64,000 nt of DNA. Source: Phycisphaerales bacterium (lineage in GTDB: Bacteria; Planctomycetota; Phycisphaerae; Phycisphaerales; UBA1924). The stretch's first letter is position 1; every line of letters starts with the position of its first letter. The translations under genes and the position numbers were made by a program. A model generated the notes under the pieces. It made no database searches. It was not told the origin of the DNA and saw nothing but the letters and a program-made list of their open reading frames with translations. The stretch lies in contig JADLCM010000024.1 of assembly GCA_020847175.1 (NCBI GenBank), positions 1 through 64,000 on the forward strand, written 5' to 3'. Positions 7,975 to 16,381 of the stretch are shown here, one piece after another.

Positions 7975-8868
7975 CTACATCGCCCCGCCCGCAAAGACGA
8001 TTCGCTTGCGCTTGAGGCGCGGGTCCGGCTCAGGCACCGCGCTCAGGAGCGACCGCGTGTACATTTCGCGCGGCGCGCCGATGATCGCTTCACGCGGTCC
8101 GAACTCCACGATCTTGCCCTTGTACATCACCGCGATGTTCTTGCACACGTGCTGAATCACCGCCATCGAGTGGCTGATGAAGAGGTACGACAGCCCGAAC
8201 TCCGACTGCAAGTCGGTCAGCAGGTTGATGATCTGGGCCTGGATCGAGACGTCAAGCGCGCTCGTCGGCTCATCGCACACAATGAACCGCGGGCTCAGCG
8301 CCAGCGCCCGCGCGATCCCGATGCGCTGGCGCTGGCCGCCGGAGAACTCGTGCGGGTAGCGATCGGCGGCCTGCTTGGGCATGCCGCAGCGCACCAGCAG
8401 TTCTTCAACCTTGGCCCGCAGCTCGTCTCGGCTCTTCGCCAGCCCGTGCACCACGAGCGGCTCACCCACAATGTTCTGGATGCGCATGCGCGGGTTGAGC
8501 GACCCGGCAGGGTCCTGGAAGATAATCTGCATGTCGCGCCGGAGCAGGCGCATCGTCTGGTTGGATGCGTCAAACACATTCTTGCCGTCAAAGACCACCC
8601 GCCCCGAGGTGGGGGGAATCAGCCGCAGAATCGTCCGACCCACCGTCGTCTTGCCGCACCCCGATTCACCGACCAGGCCCAGGGTTTCCCCCTTGGCGAT
8701 GTTGAACGACACCCCGTCGACGGCCTTCACGAACCCCGAGACGCGCTGAAGCAGCCCGGTCCGGATCGGGAAGTGCGTGCACAGATCAGACACCGAGAGC
8801 AGCGCGCCCGCGGAAGCGCCCCCGGGTGCTGACGGGGCGGCGGGCGAAGCATGGGCGGAAGAGGTCAT
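7975..8868 (-). CDS. Oligopeptide/dipeptide-type ABC transporter ATP-binding protein (OppF/DppF-like)
   Basis: A 297-residue protein from ATG 8868. Residues about 24-270 form an ABC ATPase. The Walker A is GESGCGKTT, the Q-loop is IIFQDPAGSLNP (typical of OppF/DppF), the signature is FSGGQRQRIGIARAL, the Walker B is FIVCDEPTSALDVSIQ, and the switch histidine is in ISHSMAV. The C-terminal GPREAIIGAPREMYTRSLLSAVP is the oligopeptide-transporter extension. It would energise uptake of peptides or related solutes. No permease or binding-protein genes are adjacent, so its partners lie elsewhere. It is divergent from lipB. TATCAT (8880-8875) lies 6 nt before the ATG, so the message may be leaderless. 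Confidence 0.93.
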   Translation of the reverse strand: MTSSAHASPAAPSAPGGASAGALLSVSDLCTHFPIRTGLLQRVSGFVKAVDGVSFNIAKGETLGLVGESGCGKTTVGRTILRLIPPTSGRVVFDGKNVFDASNQTMRLLRRDMQIIFQDPAGSLNPRMRIQNIVGEPLVVHGLAKSRDELRAKVEELLVRCGMPKQAADRYPHEFSGGQRQRIGIARALALSPRFIVCDEPTSALDVSIQAQIINLLTDLQSEFGLSYLFISHSMAVIQHVCKNIAVMYKGKIVEFGPREAIIGAPREMYTRSLLSAVPEPDPRLKRKRIVFAGGAM

Positions 8869-8874
8869 GGCTCC

Positions 8875-8880
8875 ATGATA
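8875..8880 (-). promoter_or_regulatory. Candidate -10 (TATCAT) 6 nt before ATG 8868
   Basis: TATCAT matches the sigma-70 -10 consensus at 5/6 and is separated by 6 nt from the ABC ATPase start. That leaves no room for a leader with a normal ribosome-binding site. Confidence 0.45.
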
Positions 8881-8932
8881 CCGAGGGTTCACGTCACAGG
8901 CCCGGGCGCGGGCGCCGAGGCCAGATCCTCCG

Positions 8933-8938
8933 TACGAT
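8933..8938 (+). promoter_or_regulatory. Candidate -10 (TACGAT) 5 nt before lipB GTG
   Basis: TACGAT is followed by CTTGG and GTG 8944, with no Shine-Dalgarno sequence. The identical hexamer and spacing precede the dus gene at 41102. Confidence 0.45.
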
Positions 8939-8943
8939 CTTGG

Positions 8944-9648
8944 GTGCAGACGCCGGACCCCAGCACCCTCCCGCTCGTTGACCTCGGGCGCATGGCCTAC
9001 CGCGCGGCGTTCGAGCGGCAGGAGCGGGAGTTGGAATCTCTCGTCGCCGCACGTCCATCGGGTCGGCTGGGGGTCATCTTGGTCGTTGAACACGACCCAG
9101 TGGTCACGGTGAGCCGGAGGGGGGAAAACACCGGGAACCTGCTCAGCACGCCTGCCCATCTTGCCGCCCTCGGCGTCGACGTGGCCCCGACCGATCGCGG
9201 CGGAGACATCACCTATCACGGTCCCGGGCAGATCGTGGTCTACCCAATCCTCGACCTAGAAGTCCTTCGCCTGAAAGTGGGGGACTACCTGCGGCTGCTC
9301 GAACAGGCCGTGATGGACACGTGCGCTGCGTTCGGCCTGCCCACCGTGCGCGACCCCGAGGCCACGGGCGTCTGGACCCTTGGCCCGGTGGGTGGGCCGC
9401 ACGCCAAGGTTTGCGCGATCGGTATCCGCGTCCGTCGATGGGCCACCTTGCACGGCCTGGCCCTGAATGTGTCAACGAACCTCGACCATTTCGCGCACAT
9501 CGTGCCTTGCGGACTGGTCGGACGACCCGTCACCAGCCTCGCGCGCGAGCTGGGGCCGGTGTGCCCGGGCATGGACCGGGTGAAATCGACCCTTGCGGGC
9601 AACCTTTCGGCGCTGCTTCTCGCTTCGCAGGGCGTCACGCGCCGGTAA
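8944..9648 (+). CDS. lipB: Octanoyl-[acyl-carrier-protein]:protein N-octanoyltransferase
   Basis: About 234 residues from GTG 8944. LipB motifs are present in order: VVEHDPVVTVSRRG, the substrate-binding RGGDITYHGPGQIVVYPI, and AKVCAIGIRV, HGLALNV and FAHIVPCGL, which carries the conserved catalytic-site residues including the Cys after HIVP. LipB moves octanoyl from ACP to lipoyl domains, the first step of lipoate cofactor synthesis. The start is uncertain. ATG 8851 and ATG 8875 are in frame, but the first overlaps the divergent ABC gene. GTG 8944 gives the normal family length and lies just before the first conserved block (LVDLGRMAYRAAF). lipA is not in the window. Confidence 0.92.
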   Translation: MQTPDPSTLPLVDLGRMAYRAAFERQERELESLVAARPSGRLGVILVVEHDPVVTVSRRGENTGNLLSTPAHLAALGVDVAPTDRGGDITYHGPGQIVVYPILDLEVLRLKVGDYLRLLEQAVMDTCAAFGLPTVRDPEATGVWTLGPVGGPHAKVCAIGIRVRRWATLHGLALNVSTNLDHFAHIVPCGLVGRPVTSLARELGPVCPGMDRVKSTLAGNLSALLLASQGVTRR

Positions 9649-9757
9649 CACCGGGGCTTCTCGCCCGCACCTTTGCCCTCGCGGGGCGTCCCACGCCGAT
9701 AGATTGAAACCCCGGTTGTCCGGCGCCTTTCCCGCCGCGAACCACGAGGAGAAACAC

Positions 9758-11908
9758 ATGGTCCCCCGCCGCGCGTTCGGATTGAGCCCCACCCGCCGTC
9801 TCTCGCTGGTCTGCCTGTCTCTGGCGGCGGGTTTCGCCACATCGCCCGCCTTGCTCACGGCTGGCGCGGCGATCACGTCGCTCGCCGCCGCCCCGGCGCG
9901 GGCGGATGACGTCGTGCCCCTGACGAGCATCACGCTCTACCGCAGCGGGGTCGGGTATTTCCAGCGCACCGGCATGGTGAGCGGTGATGCCAGCATCCAA
10001 CTCCGCTTCAAGACCGACCAGATCAACGACATCCTGAAGTCCATGGTTTTGCTTGACCTGGGCGGCGGGCAGATCGACGCGGTCAGTTATTCCTCCAAGG
10101 AGCCTCTCGAGAAGCGCCTCGCGGCCTTCGCCGTCAACATTGCCGACGGGCCGGACATGCCCAAGTTGCTCTCGCGTCTGCGCGGCGCGCCGCTGGCGGT
10201 CGTCACGCCCGACGGCACCATCTCCGGCACGATCCTGTCGGTCGAGCAGCAGACCGTGGCGGAAGGACAGAGTTCGTTCGGCACGCACTTCGTCAACCTG
10301 GTGACCGCGACGGGCATCCGCTCGGTCAAGGTGCGCGACATCTCCTCGTTCGACATCCTCGACAAGCAACTGGCGGAGGAACTCAGCCGGGCGCTCGCGG
10401 CGCTCGCCGAGCATCGGACCGACCTCGTCAAGGCGGTGGACCTCTCATTCCGCGGGCAGGGCGGTCGCCAGGTCATGGTCGCCTACACCCACGAAATGCC
10501 CGTCTGGAAGACCAGTTACCGGCTGATCCTGCCTGAAAAGGACGACGGCCAGCCTGCGATCCAGGGGTGGGCCATCGTCGAGAACACGACCGATGAAGAT
10601 TGGAACGGCGTAAAACTCAGCCTGGTCGCGGGCCAGCCCATCGGGTTCACGATGGACCTGTATCAGCCGCTCTTCGTCCCGCGCCCCGAGGTGCCCGTCC
10701 CCGTGATGCGCGGCGTCGGCCCGGTGGTGTACGACGGCGCGGAGCGTCTCCTGGGGTTGCAGGACGCGGCGCCCGCGCCGGCCTCGGCGCCGATGGCCAA
10801 GGCGATGCGGGACGCGGAACGACGCGGCGCTGCGCCCGGTCGCGCGGGCGGGCAAGGAATCGCCGAGCAGGCGGCGAGTGAAGGCGCGTACGAACCCTCG
10901 GGCGATGACATGATGAACTACGCCGCCCGGAGCCAGGCCCGCGCGGGCGAGATCGGCGAGGTCTTTCAGTACACGCTCTCAAACCCGGTGACGATCGAGC
11001 GCCAGCAGTCGGCGATGCTCCCGATCCTGACGAGCAATCTCGAGGGCCGCCGGGTGAGCATCTACAACGAAGGGGTGCTGGAGAAGAACCCGATGCGCGG
11101 GGTGGAACTCACCAACTCCTCAGACCTCCAGCTGCTTCCCGGGCCGATCTCCGTCTTCGACGGCCCCGCCTTCGCCGGGGATGCCCAGATCGGACACGTG
11201 TCGGTGGGCGAGAAGCGCCTGCTCTCGTACGCGGTGGACCTCGAAGTCGATGTCAGCAGCGAGGAGGCCTGGGCCTACGACGTGACCGCCGTGCGCATCG
11301 TCCAGGGCACCGTGGTGCAGACGGTCAAGAACACGCAGACGAAGACGTACCGCATCTCGAACAAGGACAAGAAGCGCCCCCGCACCGTCATCGTCGAGCA
11401 CCCGCGCCTTGACGGCTGGACGCTCGTCAACCCCAAGGAGCCCAAGGAGAAGACCGACTCGCTTTATCGGTTTCAGGTCGATGTCGTGGCGGACAAGGCC
11501 GCGGAACTCTCGGTGCAGCAGGAGCAGGTCTCGACCCAGCGTGCCTTCGTTCTCGATACCGACATGAACACGCTCATGGGGTTCCAGGCCAAGGGCAAAC
11601 TGAGCAAGGCGGCGATCGAGGCGGTGAACCGCGCCTTTGAACTCCAGCGCCAGGTGCGTCAGACCGAGCAGCGCATCGCCGAACTCGAAGCCGAAGTGCG
11701 CGACATCACCGCCGATCAGGGCCGCATCCGCTCCAACATGGGCAGCGTCGACCGCAACAGCGACCTCTACCGGCGCTACGTCACCAAGCTCGGTGAGCAG
11801 GAGACCAGGCTGGAGCAGATCGCCCGCGACACCGACGCGGCCCAGATCGAGCTCCAGGCCCGCCGCGACGCGCTCAACGCGTACGTCTCCGCGCTCTCGG
11901 TGGAGTGA
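9758..11908 (+). CDS. DUF4139 domain-containing exported protein
   Basis: A 716-residue protein from ATG 9758, with GAGGAGA 6 nt upstream. The N-terminus is a signal peptide with an unusually long Ala-rich segment ending near APARADD. The mature part begins with a DUF4140-like region (SITLYRSGVGYFQRTG). It continues into a DUF4139 core with YTHEMPVWKTSYRLIL, WAIVENTTDEDWNGVKLSLVAG and a C-terminal beta region. Residues about 625-710 form a coiled coil (QRIAELEAEVRDIT...). A Pro/Ala/Arg-rich low-complexity stretch interrupts the core around residues 330-385. The family has no established biochemical role. Export across the inner membrane is inferred from the signal peptide. Confidence 0.82.
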   Translation: MVPRRAFGLSPTRRLSLVCLSLAAGFATSPALLTAGAAITSLAAAPARADDVVPLTSITLYRSGVGYFQRTGMVSGDASIQLRFKTDQINDILKSMVLLDLGGGQIDAVSYSSKEPLEKRLAAFAVNIADGPDMPKLLSRLRGAPLAVVTPDGTISGTILSVEQQTVAEGQSSFGTHFVNLVTATGIRSVKVRDISSFDILDKQLAEELSRALAALAEHRTDLVKAVDLSFRGQGGRQVMVAYTHEMPVWKTSYRLILPEKDDGQPAIQGWAIVENTTDEDWNGVKLSLVAGQPIGFTMDLYQPLFVPRPEVPVPVMRGVGPVVYDGAERLLGLQDAAPAPASAPMAKAMRDAERRGAAPGRAGGQGIAEQAASEGAYEPSGDDMMNYAARSQARAGEIGEVFQYTLSNPVTIERQQSAMLPILTSNLEGRRVSIYNEGVLEKNPMRGVELTNSSDLQLLPGPISVFDGPAFAGDAQIGHVSVGEKRLLSYAVDLEVDVSSEEAWAYDVTAVRIVQGTVVQTVKNTQTKTYRISNKDKKRPRTVIVEHPRLDGWTLVNPKEPKEKTDSLYRFQVDVVADKAAELSVQQEQVSTQRAFVLDTDMNTLMGFQAKGKLSKAAIEAVNRAFELQRQVRQTEQRIAELEAEVRDITADQGRIRSNMGSVDRNSDLYRRYVTKLGEQETRLEQIARDTDAAQIELQARRDALNAYVSALSVE

Positions 11909-11968
11909 TGGACCGACGGATCATGGATCGCGGGCGCCCGGCCCGTGCCCCGTTTCTTCCGCGCGCAT

Positions 11969-12006
11969 CACCCCCTCGACCAGTCATGGCGGGGGGGTGT
12001 TGTCTG
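11969..12006 (+). terminator. Possible terminator after the DUF4139 gene
   Basis: CACCCCC (11969-11975) can pair with GGGGGTG ending near 11999. The tail, TTGTCTGTT, is only moderately T-rich, so this is a weak candidate. Confidence 0.35.
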
Positions 12007-12220
12007 TTCCGTCTCTCCGGATCATCATCGACGTTTCGGGTGGTCTAATGGGTCGGGTGCGGGCAAGGTTCCTTCTCGGACCTCCGCCTCTCTACCCCGC
12101 ACAGCCGGGCGATCTTGACGCAAGGCGTCGCACCTTCTCCCGGGCTCCCTCGCCGCATCCGGCAACATTCCCCACTTTCTCACTGCGGTCGCACGGAAGC
12201 GGCTCGCGCGGGGAGCGGGT

Positions 12221-13453
12221 ATGAACCAGTTGACCATCGTCTCCGAACCGGCGTCCCTCGGGCCTCTTGGGCAGGCGATCCGCGAGCGCTGGCCGCGTCC
12301 GGAGGAGCGCCCGGCACTGCGGGAAGCCTCCGTCGCAGCCCTGCTCGGCGGGGAGCTTCACCATGTGACGGCCCTGGTCGCCGCGCCCGCGGGTGCCGAC
12401 GAGGCCCTCGTCCGCCGGCTCGCGACCGCGCTGGTTTCCGCGGGTGGCTCCGGGGTCATCCTGGTTCACGGGCCGGTCGGCCTGCTGCGCGCCCAGGAGA
12501 TTCACGGCGTCGTCGTCGAGCCCGTGACGGCTTCGCCGGACTACCTCGCCGCGGCACTCTTCGCATTGTCGCGCCGCCAGGTCGTAGTGGATGACCTGGA
12601 ATCCGAAGTGAGGCACCTGCGCGTGAGTTCCGGCGGTCTTGCCGGGCAGATGACCCAATGGCATCAGGAGATGCACCTTGCGGCGAGCGTGCAGCGAGAA
12701 CTCCTTCCTCGTGAACTTCCGATGTCGGCCGGTCTGAGCGCGGCGGTCCTCTTTCGGCCCGCCGGGTACGTTTCGGGCGACATCTACGATGTGAGCGAGC
12801 TCCCCGACGGACGCATCGGGTACTTCATCGCCGACGCCGTGGGGCACGGGGTGCCCGCGGCGCTGCTCACCATGGTCATCGGCCAGAGCCTCAAGCGCAC
12901 CGTGGAGAGCGCGGGAATCGCCCGCGTCATGGAGCCCGCCGACGCGCTCAGGCACCTGAACGAATCACTCTGCGGCAGGCAGTTCCACTCGCCGCGATTC
13001 GCGACGGCGGTCTACGCCGTGGTCGATCCGGCTTCGGGGCACGTGACCATCGCCGGCGCGGGGCACCCTGCGGCCTTGCGGATGACGGCGGCGGGAATCG
13101 TTCACGTTGAAAGCGAAGGGCCGCTGCTGGGCGTCTTCCCGGACGGGGAGTATGCCCAGGCGAGTTTCACCCTGGAGGCGGGCGAGACGCTGATGCTCTA
13201 CTCCGACGGCTTTGAAACGGCGTTCCCCAATCCGCGCGATCCGGCGAGCCGCAAGCCCAACACCGCGTATATCGAGCACATGGCCCGCCTGCTCGGCCCG
13301 CGCAGCGACGAACCCCTCGCCGATGCCATGCGCCGGCTCGAAGCGCTCCTGGATGAGCAGAGCGGCAGCCTGCACCAGGCTGATGACCTCACCGCGCTCG
13401 CGATTCACCGCGAGCCCGTCGCCGCGCATGTCGCCGTTTCGCACGCAGCGTGA
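12221..13453 (+). CDS. SpoIIE/RsbU-type PP2C serine phosphatase
   Basis: A 410-residue protein from ATG 12221. Residues about 165-395 are a PP2C-SpoIIE domain: VQRELLPRELP (typical N-cap), GYVSGDIYDV at 182-191, DAVGHGVPAALLT with GHG at 208-210, AGHPAALR, LYSDGFETAF and DDLTALAIH. The acidic metal-binding residues are present. The first 130 residues have an alternating strand/helix pattern like a degenerate receiver domain but no clear phospho-acceptor Asp. A helical linker (HQEMHLAASVQREL) joins the parts. Such enzymes usually dephosphorylate anti-sigma-antagonist (STAS) proteins. No STAS or anti-sigma kinase gene is adjacent, so the target is unknown. The 3' end is convergent with the amidase gene, with 12 nt between the stops. 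Confidence 0.9.
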   Translation: MNQLTIVSEPASLGPLGQAIRERWPRPEERPALREASVAALLGGELHHVTALVAAPAGADEALVRRLATALVSAGGSGVILVHGPVGLLRAQEIHGVVVEPVTASPDYLAAALFALSRRQVVVDDLESEVRHLRVSSGGLAGQMTQWHQEMHLAASVQRELLPRELPMSAGLSAAVLFRPAGYVSGDIYDVSELPDGRIGYFIADAVGHGVPAALLTMVIGQSLKRTVESAGIARVMEPADALRHLNESLCGRQFHSPRFATAVYAVVDPASGHVTIAGAGHPAALRMTAAGIVHVESEGPLLGVFPDGEYAQASFTLEAGETLMLYSDGFETAFPNPRDPASRKPNTAYIEHMARLLGPRSDEPLADAMRRLEALLDEQSGSLHQADDLTALAIHREPVAAHVAVSHAA

Positions 13454-13465
13454 CCGGCCCGGCTC

Positions 13466-14206
13466 TCAGGCCCTCGCCAGCCGCCCGGTGCGCGAGCGGG
13501 TTTCGACCATGTACCGCTGCAGATGAGTGCCGGGGCACGCCGTCGCCTTGAGTTCCTGGTGGGTGTAGACCCGGCCGAGTGGCACGCCGAAGCGCGACAT
13601 CAGATTGGAGAGGAAACCGTCCAAAGTGGTGAGCGCCGAGCCGGTCGGGCGGGTCTCCATGAAGTTGCCCAGCACCAGAACGCCGACGTTGTTCTCGTTG
13701 TTGTCCTTGACGTGCGCCCCCTGGAAGCGCAATGGCCGCCCTTCGAAGATCCGCCCAGCCGGGTCAACCGCGAAGTGGTAGCCGATGTCGGCCCATCCCT
13801 GGCCGACGTGTCCCCTGCGGATCTGTTCAAGCCGTTGGCGTGAGTCCGCTTCGCGGGTCGATGTGAACGCGTTCATCCCGTCATGGTGGACGGTGATCCG
13901 GTTCACTCTGCCCAGCGGGTTGGCCAGGCGCTCAATCGTGCCTTCCCGCGTCCAGGCCGACCGCGGAATGACCCCCGACATCGGCGAGGCGGCATGGCCC
14001 GTGCCCCGCTCGCGCCACTCGCGGAGCAGTTCTTCTCCCCGCGCGCTGGAGGCGGGCGCATCGGCATGAATGCCCTCGCCGCTCTCGGAGTTTCCCCCCG
14101 AAACAAGGGGTTCGCCGGACGCACGGCGGGATGCGCATCCTCCGGCGAGCGTTGCGAGGCCGCCGAGCACCCAGAGAAGAGCTTCACGCCGGGGTTGCTG
14201 GTTCAT
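13466..14206 (-). CDS. Peptidoglycan-recognition/N-acetylmuramoyl-L-alanine amidase lipoprotein
   Basis: A 246-residue protein from ATG 14206. The leader PRREALLWVLGGLATLAGGC combines a twin-arginine-like start with a lipobox (LAGGC), so it may be a Tat-exported lipoprotein. Residues about 85-235 form an amidase_2/PGRP domain. They include RSAWTREG, the zinc-ligand VHHDG, IGYHFAVDPAGRIFEGRP, FQGAHVKDNNENNVGVLVLGNF and THQELKATACPG. The two His residues and the Cys of ACPG are the expected zinc ligands. The enzyme would cut the amide between MurNAc and L-Ala in periplasmic peptidoglycan. ATG 14218 is an alternative start, but GGAAGA lies just before ATG 14206. Confidence 0.88.
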   Translation of the reverse strand: MNQQPRREALLWVLGGLATLAGGCASRRASGEPLVSGGNSESGEGIHADAPASSARGEELLREWRERGTGHAASPMSGVIPRSAWTREGTIERLANPLGRVNRITVHHDGMNAFTSTREADSRQRLEQIRRGHVGQGWADIGYHFAVDPAGRIFEGRPLRFQGAHVKDNNENNVGVLVLGNFMETRPTGSALTTLDGFLSNLMSRFGVPLGRVYTHQELKATACPGTHLQRYMVETRSRTGRLARA

Positions 14207-14348
14207 CGCGTCTTCCATCGGCTGACAGGGGGCGCAAGGAACAGGGTCGCGTGCGATCCCCCGGGCAGGCGCCGCAAGTGTACCGGCGCCAGTGTGGATG
14301 GTCGTTGGGGGCTGCCCTGTTCGGGCAGCGTGACGTTCTTTGGGGTGG

Positions 14349-14354
14349 TACACT
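14349..14354 (+). promoter_or_regulatory. Candidate -10 (TACACT) of the DUF481 gene
   Basis: GGTACACTCGCC (14347-14358) recurs nearly identically at 61000-61011 and in part at 44846-44856, each time upstream of a gene on the same strand. A -10 role is inferred. The expected leader is about 55 nt. Confidence 0.4.
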
Positions 14355-14413
14355 CGCCCCCTCTGCGGGGGAGCAGTTTGCCCCGGCTTTCGTTGATCCT
14401 GTGCGGGAGAAAG

Positions 14414-15253
14414 ATGATGGTTGATCGGTTGTGTCTGGTTTCGGCGCTCGCCCTCGGAGGGGTGCCGGCGCCCCTGCTTGGATCGAAGTCTTTGGTGGAG
14501 TTGGCGACTCTGGATCGGCTCGCGGACTTCTCGTTCCAGCCGGAGGCGACCCCGGCAGCGCCCGAAGCCCCCGCCGAGCCGCCGCCCCCCAAGGGCTGGC
14601 TGGAGGGATGGAAGGGCGACATCGGGCTGGGGTTGAACGGGTCTGAAGGGAACACCGAGAGGATCTCGGGCCGGGCGACGGTGGCGGGGCAGCGGCTGAC
14701 GGACAAGTTCGACACCCGTTTCGGGCTGACGTACGTCTACGCCTCGACGAATGGGGACAAGACGGAGCACCGGTTTCGGGGCGAAGTGCGCAACGACTGG
14801 ATCCTCAAGGGGAAGTGGAGGCTCTTTGCGCAGGGCGCCGTCGACGTGGACGAGTTTCAGGATTGGGAGTGGCGGATTTCGGGGTACGCGGGTCTCGGGT
14901 ATGAGTTCTACAAGACCGACAAGACCTCGCTGCTGGGGCGAGCCGGCTTGGGCGTGAGCCAAGAGTTCGGAGGCAGCGATGATGACGCCGACTTTGAAGC
15001 CTTGCTTGGTCTCGATTACTTCCTCCAGGTGACCGAGCGGCAGAAACTCACGTTCACCGGCGAGCTCTATCCCAGCCTCAGCGACGGCGGCGAGTTCCGC
15101 GGTCTTGCCCGGGCGGGCTACGAGATTCTCGTGGACCCGGAGGTCAAGATGACCCTCAAGCTGGGCATCGAGGATCGCTACGACAGCGACCCCGGGCCGG
15201 GAATTCGAGAGAACGACTTTGACTACTTTCTGCTTCTGGGGTGGACCTGGTGA
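14414..15253 (+). CDS. DUF481 outer-membrane beta-barrel-like protein
   Basis: A 279-residue protein from ATG 14414 (or the next codon, ATG 14417). A short signal peptide (LCLVSALALGGVPAPLLG) is followed by a Pro/Ala linker (about 40-60). Alternating amphipathic strands follow: GDIGLGLNGSEGNTER, RFGLTYVYASTNG, RFRGEVRNDW, WRLFAQGAVDVDEFQ, ending in FDYFLLLGWTW with a terminal aromatic. This pattern and the opening WKGDIGLGLN match DUF481, a family of predicted outer-membrane barrels. It is divergent from the amidase lipoprotein, with 207 nt between them. Function is unknown. Confidence 0.85.
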   Translation: MMVDRLCLVSALALGGVPAPLLGSKSLVELATLDRLADFSFQPEATPAAPEAPAEPPPPKGWLEGWKGDIGLGLNGSEGNTERISGRATVAGQRLTDKFDTRFGLTYVYASTNGDKTEHRFRGEVRNDWILKGKWRLFAQGAVDVDEFQDWEWRISGYAGLGYEFYKTDKTSLLGRAGLGVSQEFGGSDDDADFEALLGLDYFLQVTERQKLTFTGELYPSLSDGGEFRGLARAGYEILVDPEVKMTLKLGIEDRYDSDPGPGIRENDFDYFLLLGWTW

Positions 15254-15370
15254 GTGATGCGCGCCGAGCAGCGGGCTCGGGCGCGTGCGGACGAACGTGC
15301 AGGCCCGGCCCCCGGGTAGGGCGGCCGGAAAGTGTGGGCGACAATCGCCGCTGAGCGGCGGAGGACAACC

Positions 15371-15811
15371 GTGAAGAAACTTCTCGACGAGTTCAAGGCG
15401 TTTGCGATGCGGGGCAATGTCGTCGACATGGCCGTGGGCATCATCATCGGTCTCGCGTTCGGCAAGATCGTGACCGCCCTGGTTGATCGCATCCTCATGC
15501 CGCCGATCGGGTGGATCCTGGGCGGCGTGGACTTCGGCGCCAAGCGCTGGATCATCGGGCGGTCGGAAGCGAAGTTTAACGACAAGGGTGAGCAGATCTC
15601 CAAGGCCAAGGCCGGCGTGGAGATCGGCTACGGCGAGTTCATCAACACGATCATCAACTTCGTGATCGTGGCGTTCGCGCTCTTCCTGCTCATCAAGCTC
15701 ATGAACCAGCTCAAGAAGAAGGAACTTGCGACCCCGGCCGCGCCGCCCGCGCCGGCGCCCGATGTCGTGCTCCTCTCCGAAATCCGCGACCTGCTCAAGC
15801 AGGGCCGCTGA
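15371..15811 (+). CDS. mscL: Large-conductance mechanosensitive channel
   Basis: A 146-residue protein from GTG 15371, with GGAGGA (15360-15365) 5 nt upstream. The N-terminal amphipathic helix KKLLDEFKAFAMRGNVVDMAVGIIIG leads into TM1 (AFGKIVTALVDRILMPP). A periplasmic loop (about 50-80) is followed by TM2 (FINTIINFVIVAFALFLLIKLMN) and a cytoplasmic helix after a PA-rich linker. This is the complete MscL layout. The channel opens under membrane tension and releases solutes on hypo-osmotic shock. The Lys-rich loop (FNDKGEQISKAKAG) is of the longer type. Confidence 0.95.
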   Translation: MKKLLDEFKAFAMRGNVVDMAVGIIIGLAFGKIVTALVDRILMPPIGWILGGVDFGAKRWIIGRSEAKFNDKGEQISKAKAGVEIGYGEFINTIINFVIVAFALFLLIKLMNQLKKKELATPAAPPAPAPDVVLLSEIRDLLKQGR

Positions 15812-15876
15812 GCGCCGTGTCCCTCGAAAGCCCGCGGGCCCTGGCGGGCGGGGGGCAGTTCTCTGTGTGTTCGCGT

Positions 15877-15907
15877 CGGGCCCGCTCCGGCGGGCCCGGC
15901 GTTTTTT
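15877..15907 (+). terminator. Rho-independent terminator of mscL
   Basis: CGGGCCCGC (15877-15885) pairs with GCGGGCCCG (15890-15898) over a 4-nt loop and is followed by GCGTTTTTT. Confidence 0.85.
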
Positions 15908-16098
15908 GGCGTCGAGCCGAAAGGGCCGACGCCTGCTCCCGGGTCGCACTCCGGCTCGGGCCCGGTCAGACCGAGCCTGCGTCGGCTCGTTCGCACTCGC
16001 GCGACGTGCCGATTCGGGCTCCGCGTGCAGCCTCCCGCGCGTCAACAACTATGAATCGTTGTCGTGAGGGCCATGCAACCAGCGCCACCTGCCGCCCA

Positions 16099-16320
16099 CT
16101 ATGCTTGGGTGTCGTATGTCACGATGACGAAGAGGTCGGAGGGGTTGAAACTGCGGCCGCCCGCTCCTTCGGACCTGCCCTCGCGAGCGATGGTCTGCGG
16201 GGCGATGTTGCCGGTGATGGACAGCACGGACCCGCGCAGCTGGGCCAGAAACGTGTTGATTTCCTTCTCGAAGTCGGCGCGGGTGCTCTCCACACCCACG
16301 AAGAGTCGAACCTGGACCAT
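16099..16320 (-). CDS. Small protein, possibly Cse60-like
   Basis: A 73-residue protein from ATG 16320. GGAGG on the minus strand is spaced 6 nt before the start, one of the best ribosome-binding sites in the window. The sequence opens VQVRLFVGVE, then ADFEKEINTFLAQL, and ends LFVIVTYDT. A beta-helix-...-beta order with an acidic helix and a C-terminal strand resembles the small Cse60 family, but the match is only by eye. The middle (about 40-60) is Gly/Arg-rich. It is divergent from the pseudopilin gene, whose 5' region it faces. No function can be given. A much longer open frame upstream on this strand is a GC artefact. Confidence 0.6.
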   Translation of the reverse strand: MVQVRLFVGVESTRADFEKEINTFLAQLRGSVLSITGNIAPQTIAREGRSEGAGGRSFNPSDLFVIVTYDTQA

Positions 16321-16381
16321 GAAGCACCTCCACAGAGCACGCAGCGCGGCCCGGCGCTCCGGCGACGGCCGAGAGGTCTGC

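Noticed and set aside
13466-16048. An 860-residue minus-strand frame from the amidase gene over DUF481 and mscL
   Set aside because: Only the part up to 14206 has family motifs and a signal peptide; upstream it is antisense to two certain genes.
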